DNA from: Streptomyces chattanoogensis
Lineage (GTDB): Bacteria; Actinomycetota; Actinomycetes; Streptomycetales; Streptomycetaceae
Assembly (NCBI RefSeq): GCF_001294335.1
Contig: NZ_LGKG01000207.1
Location: forward strand, 248,001-312,000
Direction: 5' to 3'
DNA length: 64,000 nucleotides
This document shows, piece by piece, positions 7,700 through 15,033 of this stretch. The notes under the pieces were generated by a model, which made no database searches, was not told where the DNA came from, and saw nothing but the letters and a program-made list of their open reading frames with translations. How positions within the stretch are numbered: position 1 is the first letter of the stretch; every line of letters starts with the position of its first letter. Both the position numbers and the translations under genes were made by a program.

Positions 7700-9244
7700 G
7701 TGCCGAAGGAATTACCGCAGGATTCGCAGGAATTCGACTACATCGTCGTGGGTGCCGGGTCGGCCGGCTGCGTACTGGCCGCGCGGCTGTCCGAGGACAC
7801 GGACCGTACGGTGCTGCTGCTGGAGGCCGGGCCCGCGGACACGAAGCCGGAGCTCGCCGTGCCGACCGCATGGCCCGTACTGCGGGGCACCGAGGTCGAC
7901 CACGCCTACACCACGGTGCCGCAGGCCGGCACCGGCGGGACGGCGATTCCGTACCCGCGCGGCAGGACGCTCGGCGGAAGCAGCGCGATCAACGCCCTGG
8001 TGTTCCTGCGCGGACACCGCAACGACTACGACCGCTGGGCCGCGGCCGGATGTACGGGGTGGGGGTACGAGGCGCTCCTCCCCTACTTCCGGCGGATGGA
8101 GACCACGGCCGGCAAAGACCCGAAGTTCCGTGGTGACAGCGGCCCGATGCGCCCGGCGCCGGCATCGCCCCGGGACGCCAACCCGCTGTCCCAGGTCTTC
8201 GTCGACGCCGCGGTGGCGGCGGGTCACCCGAGGACCGAGGACTTCAACGGTGCCGGCCAGGAGGGCGCCGGCCGGCACGACCTGAGCATCGCCGACGGCC
8301 GGCGGCAGAGCACGGCGACCGCGTATCTGCATCCGGTCCGCGCCACGCGGCCGAATCTGACCGTGCTGACCGGCTCCCGCGCACGCCGCCTCCTCTTCGA
8401 CGGCAACCGCTGTACCGGGGTGGAGTTCCAGCGCGCCGGTGAGACCCGCACCGTCCGGGCCGCCGCCGAGGTGATCGTCAGCTCCGGCGCCGTCGACTCA
8501 CCACGGCTGCTCCTGCTCTCGGGCATCGGCCCCGCCGACGAGCTGCGGCGGGCCGGTGTCGAGGTCCATCACGACCTGCCCGGTGTCGGACGCAATCTGC
8601 ACGACCATCCGCTCTGCCCGGTCGTCTACGAGGCCGGCCGGCCGATTCCCCCGGGGCTCACCAACCACGCGGAAGCCTCGCTCTCCTGGCGCAGCGATGC
8701 CTCCCTGCCGGGTCCCGACATGCAGCTGATGTTCATTCATGTGCCGTACTGCCCGCCCACGATGCAGGCCCCGGAGCACAGCTTCACCTTCGGCGTGGCC
8801 ACCGTCCCGGAGAGCCGGGGTTCGGTACGCCTCGCCGACGCCGACCCGGACACTCCGCCGCTGATCGACCCCCACTTCCTGGGCGAGGAGTCGGACGTCC
8901 GCCGCATGCTCCATGGCATCCGGACGGCGCGGGACATCGCGGCGGCGGCCCCCTTCGCACCGTGGCGGTCACGCGAGGTGCTCCCCGGGGACGGCGTCAC
9001 CGACGAGACGGCACTGCGCCGCTTCCTCGCGACCGCCACCGGGAGTTACTTCCACCCGGTGGGCAGTTGCGCGATGGGGACGGGCGCCGACGCGGTGGTC
9101 GCCCCGGACCTGACCGTGCACGGCCTGGAGGGCCTGCGGGTGGCGGATGCGTCGGTCATGCCCACGATCGTCTCCGTCAATACGAACCCCGCGGCGATGG
9201 TGATCGCGGAGAAGGCGGCCGACCTGATCGGCGGGGCGTCGTAG
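7700..9244 (+). CDS. GMC family FAD oxidoreductase (choline dehydrogenase/alcohol oxidase type)
   Basis: 514 residues. FAD-binding GAGSAGCVLA lies near residue 20 with the following E of LLLEAGP; the GMC signature PRGRTLGGSSAIN is at about 90-102. The C-terminal active-site part is SYFHPVGSCAMG (His base) and NTNPAAMVIAEKAADLI. GTG at 7700 is preceded by GGGAGGG with seven-base spacing; an upstream ATG at 7652 lacks this. Codon 5 is TTA, so translation should need the bldA leucyl-tRNA in Streptomyces. The substrate is an alcohol, but which one is not readable. The epoxide hydrolase downstream is on the same strand. Confidence 0.88.
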   Translation: MPKELPQDSQEFDYIVVGAGSAGCVLAARLSEDTDRTVLLLEAGPADTKPELAVPTAWPVLRGTEVDHAYTTVPQAGTGGTAIPYPRGRTLGGSSAINALVFLRGHRNDYDRWAAAGCTGWGYEALLPYFRRMETTAGKDPKFRGDSGPMRPAPASPRDANPLSQVFVDAAVAAGHPRTEDFNGAGQEGAGRHDLSIADGRRQSTATAYLHPVRATRPNLTVLTGSRARRLLFDGNRCTGVEFQRAGETRTVRAAAEVIVSSGAVDSPRLLLLSGIGPADELRRAGVEVHHDLPGVGRNLHDHPLCPVVYEAGRPIPPGLTNHAEASLSWRSDASLPGPDMQLMFIHVPYCPPTMQAPEHSFTFGVATVPESRGSVRLADADPDTPPLIDPHFLGEESDVRRMLHGIRTARDIAAAAPFAPWRSREVLPGDGVTDETALRRFLATATGSYFHPVGSCAMGTGADAVVAPDLTVHGLEGLRVADASVMPTIVSVNTNPAAMVIAEKAADLIGGAS

Positions 9245-9352
9245 CGGCACCGGGCCCCAGGCTCCGGCCGGCCTCGAAGAAAAACCCGCGCCCCGGAATG
9301 CGACACCCACGGCCGTTGTTGATCACCGAGAACGAATCCAGCACCAAACCCG

Positions 9353-9388
9353 GTAACGAACCGAGTAGCAAGCCCCGTAACGAACCGA
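9353..9388. repeat. Direct repeat of 12 bp spaced 24 bp apart
   Basis: GTAACGAACCGA occurs at 9353-9364 and 9377-9388, in AT-richer DNA just upstream of the epoxide hydrolase gene. It could be a regulator half-site pair or another short duplication. Confidence 0.5.
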
Positions 9389-9412
9389 CAGAACTCAAGC
9401 GCGGGAGGCCGT

Positions 9413-10408
9413 ATGACCGGCACGGTCCGGCACAGCTTCATCGAGGTCAATGGCGTCAGGCTGCACATCGCCGAGCAGGGAGAGGGCCCGCTGGTCCTGT
9501 TGCTGCACGGCTTCCCGGAGAGCTGGTACTCCTGGCGGCACCAGCTCGGCCCGCTGGCCGCGGCCGGCTACCGGGTCGTGGCGCCCGACCAGCGCGGCTA
9601 TGCCCGCAGCGAACAGCCCTCGGCCATCGACTCGTACAGCCTGCTGCATCTGACCGGTGATGTGATCGGGCTGATCCACGCACTGGGCGAGGAACGGGCC
9701 GTGGTCATCGGCCACGACTGGGGCGCGCCGGTCGCCTGGGTGACGGCCATGCTGCGGCCGGACGTCGTGCGCGGCGTCGGCGGACTGAGCGTCCCGCCCG
9801 TGCTGCCGGCCGGCCTGATGCCGCTGTCGGTCTCGCGGGAGCGGTACGGCGACCGCTTCTACCAGGTCCACTTCCAGCAACCGGGGCTCGCGGACGCCGA
9901 GTTGGCGCGGGACGTCCCTTCGACCTTCCGCCGCATACTGTTCGGCGGTTCCGGCGACAGCCCGTCCGCGCAGACGGGTCCGCCCGGCCCGTGGACCGTC
10001 CCCGACAACGGCAGCCTCCTGGACACCATGCCGGAGCCCGAGGCGCTGCCCGCCTGGCTCACCGAGGCCGATATCAAGGCCTTCGCCACCGACTACGCCG
10101 GCCACGGCGACCGCGCCTTCACCGGCGGTCTGAACTGGTACCGCAACATCGACCGCAACTGGGAGCTGCTCGCGCCCTTCCACGGCCGCCGGATCGACAT
10201 GCCCGCGCTGTACGCCGCCGGGGACCGCGATATGGTCATCGGCCTCCGCGGAGCGGACGACACCCTGCGCCATGTCGAGCAGATGGCCCCCCGGCTGCAC
10301 AGCAGCACCATCCTGCCCGGCTGCGGCCACTGGACCCAGCAGGAACGCCCCGACGATGTCAACGCGCTCCTCCTGGACTTCCTCGCCCAGCTACCCGCGT
10401 CGCGATAG
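9413..10408 (+). CDS. Alpha/beta hydrolase, epoxide hydrolase type
   Basis: 331 residues. The oxyanion motif HGFPESW is at 32-38, and the nucleophile elbow GHDWGAPVAW has Asp102 rather than Ser, the mark of epoxide hydrolases and haloalkane dehalogenases. The base is in GCGHWTQQE near the C-terminus, and a cap domain with Tyr residues lies at about 135-230. Soluble epoxide hydrolases open epoxides to vicinal diols. Two 12-bp repeats lie just upstream. A strong hairpin follows the stop. Confidence 0.88.
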   Translation: MTGTVRHSFIEVNGVRLHIAEQGEGPLVLLLHGFPESWYSWRHQLGPLAAAGYRVVAPDQRGYARSEQPSAIDSYSLLHLTGDVIGLIHALGEERAVVIGHDWGAPVAWVTAMLRPDVVRGVGGLSVPPVLPAGLMPLSVSRERYGDRFYQVHFQQPGLADAELARDVPSTFRRILFGGSGDSPSAQTGPPGPWTVPDNGSLLDTMPEPEALPAWLTEADIKAFATDYAGHGDRAFTGGLNWYRNIDRNWELLAPFHGRRIDMPALYAAGDRDMVIGLRGADDTLRHVEQMAPRLHSSTILPGCGHWTQQERPDDVNALLLDFLAQLPASR

Positions 10409-10421
10409 GCGCGAACCCGTA

Positions 10422-10457
10422 CCGGTGCCCCGGCGCTTGCCGCGCCGGGGCAGGCCG
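10422..10457. terminator. Bidirectional hairpin between convergent genes
   Basis: The core stem TGCCCCGGCGC (10426-10436) pairs perfectly with 10442-10452 across a five-base loop. Outer CCGG arms extend the stem. It lies between the ends of the epoxide hydrolase and the leftward monooxygenase gene, so it can serve both. Confidence 0.75.
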
Positions 10458-10463
10458 GTCGTC

Positions 10464-10799
10464 CTACGCCGGGTTGCGGGGCGTGATCTCGCCCATCTCG
10501 CCCCAGCCCTGCATGTCGGGGATCTCGGTGCTGACGATCTGCGGCCGGCCGGCAACCGCGTACGACATGGCGTCCATCGCGGCCTTGAAGTGCTCGGACT
10601 CCACGTGCTCCTTGCCCGCTTCACCGTCACGGAACGCTTCGACCAGCACGAACTGGTGCGGGTCGTCGACACTGCGGGACCACTCGAAGAACAGGTTGCC
10701 CGGCTCGCGGCGGGTGGCCTGGGTGAAGCCGTCGACGAGGTCGAGCCAGTTGTCGCTGTGTTCGGGGCGGACGGTGAACTTGACGGTGATGAAGATCAT
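10464..10799 (-). CDS. Antibiotic biosynthesis monooxygenase (ABM) domain protein
   Basis: 111 residues forming one dimeric ferredoxin-like ABM/YgiN domain: FITVKFTVRPEH start, FFEWSRSVDDPHQFVLVEAFRD centre and HVESEHFKAA helix. Related proteins act on quinones, haem or polyketide intermediates, or as stress proteins with no cofactor. ATG at 10799 has AGGAAAG upstream. It stands alone on its strand and faces the epoxide hydrolase gene. Confidence 0.82.
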   Translation of the reverse strand: MIFITVKFTVRPEHSDNWLDLVDGFTQATRREPGNLFFEWSRSVDDPHQFVLVEAFRDGEAGKEHVESEHFKAAMDAMSYAVAGRPQIVSTEIPDMQGWGEMGEITPRNPA

Positions 10800-11021
10800 G
10801 AGGGGTCTTTCCTGGGTGTTTCCGGAGTGTCTCTTGCTGTGTGAACGTGCGGAGAAACGGCGTTGTGCCTGGTGAGCGCGGTGACATACGTAACATGTCA
10901 CAGGGGCGGCCGACCGTGACGAGGTCACCCGCGCCACGCCTGCCTGACGGTGTATCAGGTAGCCCGCGGTCGCGATGCCCCTGAACCGCTGTTTCCGGCC
11001 ATCCGATGCCAGACTGAGCCG

Positions 11022-11801
11022 ATGGACCACCTCAACGGCGCCCCGGTCGACATCGCCGCCCTCAAGGCACTCGCCCTGACCAACTTCGGTCATTTCACCT
11101 CGCTGCGCGTCGACGCTGGGCGGGTCAAAGGGCTGCCGTGGCATCTCGACCGCCTGGTGCGCGACTGCCGCACCGTTTTCGACGCGGAACTGGATCGTGA
11201 CCGGATCCGCTCCTACATCCGTCGCGCGGTCGGCGAACAGACCGGATCGCTGATCGTCCGGGTGACGGTCTTCGACCCTCAGCTGGGGGTGGCACAGCCG
11301 GGTGGCGATGCCCGGCCGCAGATCCTGGTCACGTGCCGGCCGGTTCCGGCCTCCTGTCCGCCGCTGCGGGTCGGCACGGTGGCGTATCAGCGGGACATGC
11401 CCGAGGTGAAACACGTCGGGCTGTTCGGGCAGCTGGCCGTCCGGCGTGCCGCACAGCGGGCGGGCTTTGACGACGCGCTGTTCACGGAGCCGGGGACCGG
11501 CGTGCTGTCCGAAGGCGGGACGTGGAACGTCGGATTCGTCGACTACCGGGACCGTGTGGTCTGGCCGGAGGCGCGGGTGCTGCCGGGGGTGACCATGCGC
11601 CTGCTTCAGCAGGTGCATACGTCGAAGACGCAGGTCCTCACCCTCGGCGACCTGCCGGACATGCGTGCCGCGTTCGCCACCAACACGGCGATCGGAGTCC
11701 GCCCGCTCTCCGCGATCGACGACATCCGGCTGGACGCGGACCACCCGGTGCTCGCCGAGCTGCGACAGCAGTACGGGGACATCCCCGGCGAACGGGTCTG
11801 A
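11022..11801 (+). CDS. Aminotransferase class IV family protein
   Basis: 259 residues, a PLP-dependent fold IV enzyme resembling branched-chain aminotransferase or aminodeoxychorismate lyase. The Schiff-base lysine is Lys130 in PEVKHVG, followed by the Glu-containing LSEGGTWNVGF. The N-terminus has the usual FGHFTSLRV and HLDRLVRDC. ATG at 11022 is chosen because the in-frame GTG at 10950 adds only a poorly conserved tail; the ribosome site is weak in either case. Substrate unknown. Confidence 0.78.
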   Translation: MDHLNGAPVDIAALKALALTNFGHFTSLRVDAGRVKGLPWHLDRLVRDCRTVFDAELDRDRIRSYIRRAVGEQTGSLIVRVTVFDPQLGVAQPGGDARPQILVTCRPVPASCPPLRVGTVAYQRDMPEVKHVGLFGQLAVRRAAQRAGFDDALFTEPGTGVLSEGGTWNVGFVDYRDRVVWPEARVLPGVTMRLLQQVHTSKTQVLTLGDLPDMRAAFATNTAIGVRPLSAIDDIRLDADHPVLAELRQQYGDIPGERV

Positions 11802-11888
11802 GCCCACGCCCGCGGGCCCGGCAGCGCTTGCCGTCGGGGCGGCCGGGCCGCAGAGTGAAAAGGGGACAATTATGCGGGATCGGAGCGC

Positions 11889-12047
11889 ATGATGATAGTT
11901 CTCGGAATCATTCTCCTGGTCATTGGTTTCCTGACGGGCATAGCCATCCTGTGGACCATCGGAATCGTGCTCCTCGTCATCGGAGCGATCCTGTGGATCC
12001 TCGGCGCGATGGGACACGCGGTCGCCGGACGCAGGCATTACTGGTAG
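11889..12047 (+). CDS. Small two-helix membrane protein, DUF6131 type
   Basis: 52 residues, almost entirely two hydrophobic helices (IVLGIILLVIGFL and IGIVLLVIGAILWIL) with a basic tail GRRHYW. This matches a short protein very common in Streptomyces and placed in DUF6131. Function unknown. ATG at 11889 and ATG at 11892 are both possible. A six-codon reading frame at 11872-11892 with a better ribosome site overlaps the start. Confidence 0.75.
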   Translation: MMIVLGIILLVIGFLTGIAILWTIGIVLLVIGAILWILGAMGHAVAGRRHYW

Positions 12048-12146
12048 TGCAGAAGAAGGCCTCTTCGTGCAGGTGAAGGCCTCTCGGTGCCGGTGAGTGC
12101 CGCTCACTGCAGGCGAGGGCCGCTCAGTGCAGGTGAGGGCCTCTCC
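12047..12146. repeat. Five tandem 20-bp repeats between convergent genes
   Basis: Five imperfect units with consensus GTGCAGGTGAGGGCCGCTCA run from the last base of the DUF6131 stop codon to just before the stop of the alpha/beta hydrolase. The unit length is not a multiple of three and there are no spacers, so it is neither coding nor CRISPR. Confidence 0.85.
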
Positions 12147-12147
12147 G

Positions 12148-12996
12148 TCACGGCTTCTCCAGGAATTCCAGGATCATGCGAGGGAGCGTGGCCGCCTGGG
12201 TGAACGGGATCCCATGGTGGGAAAGACCGGGGAGTACGGCGGTTGCGGCGTGCGGCAGGTGGCGGCGCGCCCCCGCCTCGACGCGCCGGATGTCGTGCGC
12301 CCGGCTGTCCCCGGCCAGCAGCACCAGCGTCGGCACGGTCGAGTCGCGCAGCTGCCGGGGCCGCGGGCGCCTGCCCACGACGGGCTTCGCGTCCGGGAAC
12401 TCGGCAGCGAGGCCGTACAGTTCGAGCCATCCGGGGTCGGCTTCCGCGCCGCCGGTCTCCCAGGCGAGAAACCTGCGGGCCCGCTCCACGGTGGGCCTGA
12501 CGAGCAGGGGCAGCGCGCGCAGCAGATAGGCGACCCGGTACCCGGCGAAGCACTGGGTGGGGTCGAGGAGGACGAGCCTGCGGACCCGCTCCGCCGCGCG
12601 CAGCGCATACGTGAGGGCGATCCAGCCGCCGTACGAGTGCCCGCACAGATCCACGCGCGCCAGGCCCAGGCCGTCGAAGACACCGTCCAGCCAGCCGTGA
12701 AGATCAGCGACGGAGCGGATCGGCCGGTCGCCGCGCACGCTGCGGCCCGGCTCGCCGATCCGGTCGATGGCGTAAAGGCGCCGGGTACGGCCCAGCTCGG
12801 CCACGTCGGCGCCCCACATCGGTGACGCGGCACCGCCACCGTGCACCAGCACCAGCGGCTCTCCGTCCTCGGGGCCGCATGCGGTGACCCTGGTCGTGCC
12901 GTACGCCGACACGAGATCCAGCCGCTCGACGGGCAGCGGCCAGCGGTCGAGGAGGGCGTCGTACGCGGCGAGGAAGCGGGGCAGCTTTTCGGTCAT
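12148..12996 (-). CDS. Alpha/beta hydrolase
   Basis: 282 residues. Oxyanion motif HGGG at 52-55, nucleophile elbow GHSYGG with Ser121, and probable base His in PGLSHHGIPF near residue 260. The lid region at about 145-195 is Arg-rich. It is divergent from a MarR regulator with a palindrome between them, so MarR repression relieved by a phenolic or similar ligand is likely. Its reaction, ester or C-C bond hydrolysis, cannot be decided from the sequence. Confidence 0.82.
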   Translation of the reverse strand: MTEKLPRFLAAYDALLDRWPLPVERLDLVSAYGTTRVTACGPEDGEPLVLVHGGGAASPMWGADVAELGRTRRLYAIDRIGEPGRSVRGDRPIRSVADLHGWLDGVFDGLGLARVDLCGHSYGGWIALTYALRAAERVRRLVLLDPTQCFAGYRVAYLLRALPLLVRPTVERARRFLAWETGGAEADPGWLELYGLAAEFPDAKPVVGRRPRPRQLRDSTVPTLVLLAGDSRAHDIRRVEAGARRHLPHAATAVLPGLSHHGIPFTQAATLPRMILEFLEKP

Positions 12997-13029
12997 CGGA
13001 GTCCCCCCGGGCAGATGTGTTGCCGAGCA

Positions 13030-13052
13030 AGTATCTCGTTGAGCGAGATACT
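13030..13052. promoter_or_regulatory. Probable MarR operator
   Basis: AGTATCTCG at 13030-13038 and CGAGATACT at 13044-13052 form a perfect 9-bp inverted repeat with a five-base spacer, between the divergent alpha/beta hydrolase and marR starts. Size, symmetry and location suit a MarR dimer controlling both genes. Confidence 0.75.
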
Positions 13053-13060
13053 ATGTCACT

Positions 13061-13528
13061 GTGGTCACTATGAGCGAAGGAGAGCCCGGTCTGCAGGTGG
13101 TGCACCAGCTGCGCTCGGTCACCGTCGAACTCGACCTGCTCGGAGCGGAGTTCGCACAGCGGAACGGGCTCCATCCGACCGATCTGCGCGCCCTGATCTG
13201 CCTGCTGGACGCGGCGCGGTCGGACACCCCCGTCACACCGGGCCGGCTCGGCGCGCAGCTCGGTGTGAACTCCGCAGGCACCACGGCCCTCGTCGACCGG
13301 CTGGAGCGGCTCGGGCATGTGCGGCGCGTCCGGGACACCCGCGACCGGCGGCGGGTGCTGCTCGAGGTCGATGAACGGGCGGTCGCCCTTGGGGAGTTGT
13401 TCTTCGGGCCGCTGATCACGGAGATCGTCGCGGCGATGGGGACGTTCACCGCATCGGAGGCGGAGACGGTCCAGCGGTTTCTGCTCATGGTGCAGAAGAT
13501 CATTGCCGGACAGCGAGATCGCCCGTGA
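13061..13528 (+). CDS. MarR family transcriptional regulator
   Basis: 155 residues with a winged helix: recognition region RLGAQLGVNSAGTTALVDRLERLGHVRR and wing DTRDRRRVLLE at about 70-110. Flanking helices would form the dimer interface. There is no clear ribosome site; GTG at 13061 and ATG at 13070 are both in frame, so the start is unsure by three codons. It probably represses itself and the divergent hydrolase through the palindrome at 13030-13052. Confidence 0.85.
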   Translation: MVTMSEGEPGLQVVHQLRSVTVELDLLGAEFAQRNGLHPTDLRALICLLDAARSDTPVTPGRLGAQLGVNSAGTTALVDRLERLGHVRRVRDTRDRRRVLLEVDERAVALGELFFGPLITEIVAAMGTFTASEAETVQRFLLMVQKIIAGQRDRP

Positions 13529-13618
13529 TCACCCGTGATCCCTCGTGAGCGCGGCCCGGAGCCGTAGGGCGGGGAAATAGGACGGGCAAGGGTGACGAGG
13601 GCCGGGCGCGACACCGGC

Positions 13619-13658
13619 CGTGGAAGCGCCCGAGTGCGGACACCCGGGCGCTTCCACG
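13619..13658. terminator. Bidirectional hairpin terminator
   Basis: A 14-bp stem, CGTGGAAGCGCCCG at 13619-13632 with 13645-13658, and a 12-base loop. It lies between the convergent marR and CsbD-like genes. Confidence 0.75.
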
Positions 13659-13684
13659 CCGGGCCGTCACACAGCGGCGGGGCC

Positions 13685-13861
13685 TCATCCGTGCTTGAGC
13701 GTATCCCTGGCCTTCTCCGCCGCGTGCTTCACCTTGCCCTTGATCTTTTCGGCCTTGCCCTTCAGATGCAGGCTTTCGTTGCCCACGGCCTGCCCTGTCG
13801 TTTCCTTGGTCTTTCCCTCGGCGATTTCGCCGACATGCTTGGACTTCTTTCCGATGCCCAT
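13685..13861 (-). CDS. CsbD-like stress protein
   Basis: 58 residues, Lys-rich and hydrophilic. It contains the CsbD-type pattern GEIAEGKTKETTGQAVGN followed by LKGKAEKIKGKVKHAAEK. ATG at 13861 has GAAGGAG seven bases upstream. CsbD family proteins accumulate under general stress in bacteria, but their molecular role is unknown. Confidence 0.78.
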   Translation of the reverse strand: MGIGKKSKHVGEIAEGKTKETTGQAVGNESLHLKGKAEKIKGKVKHAAEKARDTLKHG

Positions 13862-13989
13862 GCTGTGCTCCTTCAGAGGCTTCGGTAGGGCCGGACGGAC
13901 CCGGTCTCACCAGCCGTTCCGCCGTTCTCCGGTTGAATTGTCCCCCACTGCGGGCGCATCCGCCCGGCCGGGCAGCTGTGGTGAAGCGT

Positions 13990-15033
13990 TTAACAACCTG
14001 GCGTACTCGCCCCGAACCGGACCGGCAGCCGCAGCGGTCCGCGGACGAGCAGCCCGCCGTGCCACGGCAGCGCCTCGGGATCGGTGTCCAGCGCCAGGGA
14101 CGGGACCCGCTCCAGCAGGGAGCGCAGGGCGATACGGGCCTCGAGGCGGGCGAGCGGGGCGCCCAGGCAGTAGTGCATCCCGTGGCCGAAGGCGAGGTGG
14201 CCGAGGGCAGTGGCGGAGCGGCCGTCCGAGAAGGAGCCGCGGCGGATGTCGAAGCGGTCCGGCTCGGGGAACCTCGCCGGATCGCGTCCGGCGTCGGCCA
14301 GCACCGGCAGCACCAGCTGTCCGCCGCCGGGGACGACGGTGCCCGCGATGTCGACGGACTCCCGGGTGAACCGGTACGTCGGGGTCTCCACCGGACCGTC
14401 GTAGCGCAGCATCTCCTCGACCGCGCCCTCGCCCAGCGAGAGGTCGGCGCGCAGGGCGGCCAGCTGGTCGGGGTGGCGCAGCAGCGCGAGGACGCCGTTG
14501 GAGATGAGGTTGGCGGTGGTCTCGTAGCCGCCGATGAGGAGCACCCAGGTCATGCCGAGCAGTTCGTCCGCGGTGAGCCGGTCGCCGTCCTCGTCGATGG
14601 TGTGCAGGAGTCCGCTGAGCAGGTCCTCCCCCGGTTCTCTGGGGCCCAGGTCCATGGGCAATGGGGCGGAGATGAGACCTGCCTGCACACAGGCCAGGTT
14701 GAGCGCGCCCGACTGCCAGCAGTTGGGCAGCTCGTAGGCCACCACCTCCCCCGGCTCCAGCCCCGCCCCGCGCAGTGCCCCGGCCCAGCGGTCCACGGTG
14801 TCGGCCAGCTGGGTGTAGGTGAGGAGGGTGCGTCCTCCGGCGGCCTCGTGTGCGTCGATGGCGATGCGCTGCGGCCAGGTCCGGGCGGCCTTCCGCAGGT
14901 CGTCGATGATGGTGAGGGGACGCCACAGTCCGGACGTGCGGTAAGTGCTGGCCGTGGCGGGGTCCGCTCGGATGTCCGCAAGGTGCAGACCGTCACCGCC
15001 GGGTTGTTCTTCAGGACGCATCGGACTTCTCAT
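13990..15033 (-). CDS. Chimeric ORF: AMP-ligase N-terminus joined to cytochrome P450 C-terminal half
   Basis: 347 residues in one uninterrupted frame. Residues about 30-127 match the start of an acyl-CoA synthetase (YRTSGLWRPLTIIDDL, LTYTQLADTV, ELPNCW). From about 130 the sequence is the second half of a bacterial P450: I-helix GGYETT at 168-173, ExxR at 207-210, and haem loop FGHGMHYCLG with Cys289. The ligase part stops before its ATP-binding P-loop and core, and the P450 part lacks about the first 170 residues of a normal CYP, including helices A-H. The join is near base 14650. It is probably the product of an in-frame deletion between neighbouring genes and is unlikely to be active. Its ATG overlaps the stop of the intact ligase upstream (ATGA). 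Confidence 0.8.
   Translation of the reverse strand: MRSPMRPEEQPGGDGLHLADIRADPATASTYRTSGLWRPLTIIDDLRKAARTWPQRIAIDAHEAAGGRTLLTYTQLADTVDRWAGALRGAGLEPGEVVAYELPNCWQSGALNLACVQAGLISAPLPMDLGPREPGEDLLSGLLHTIDEDGDRLTADELLGMTWVLLIGGYETTANLISNGVLALLRHPDQLAALRADLSLGEGAVEEMLRYDGPVETPTYRFTRESVDIAGTVVPGGGQLVLPVLADAGRDPARFPEPDRFDIRRGSFSDGRSATALGHLAFGHGMHYCLGAPLARLEARIALRSLLERVPSLALDTDPEALPWHGGLLVRGPLRLPVRFGASTPGC

Noticed and set aside
12047..12146. CRISPR array
   Set aside because: The 20-bp units touch each other with no spacers and there are no cas genes.
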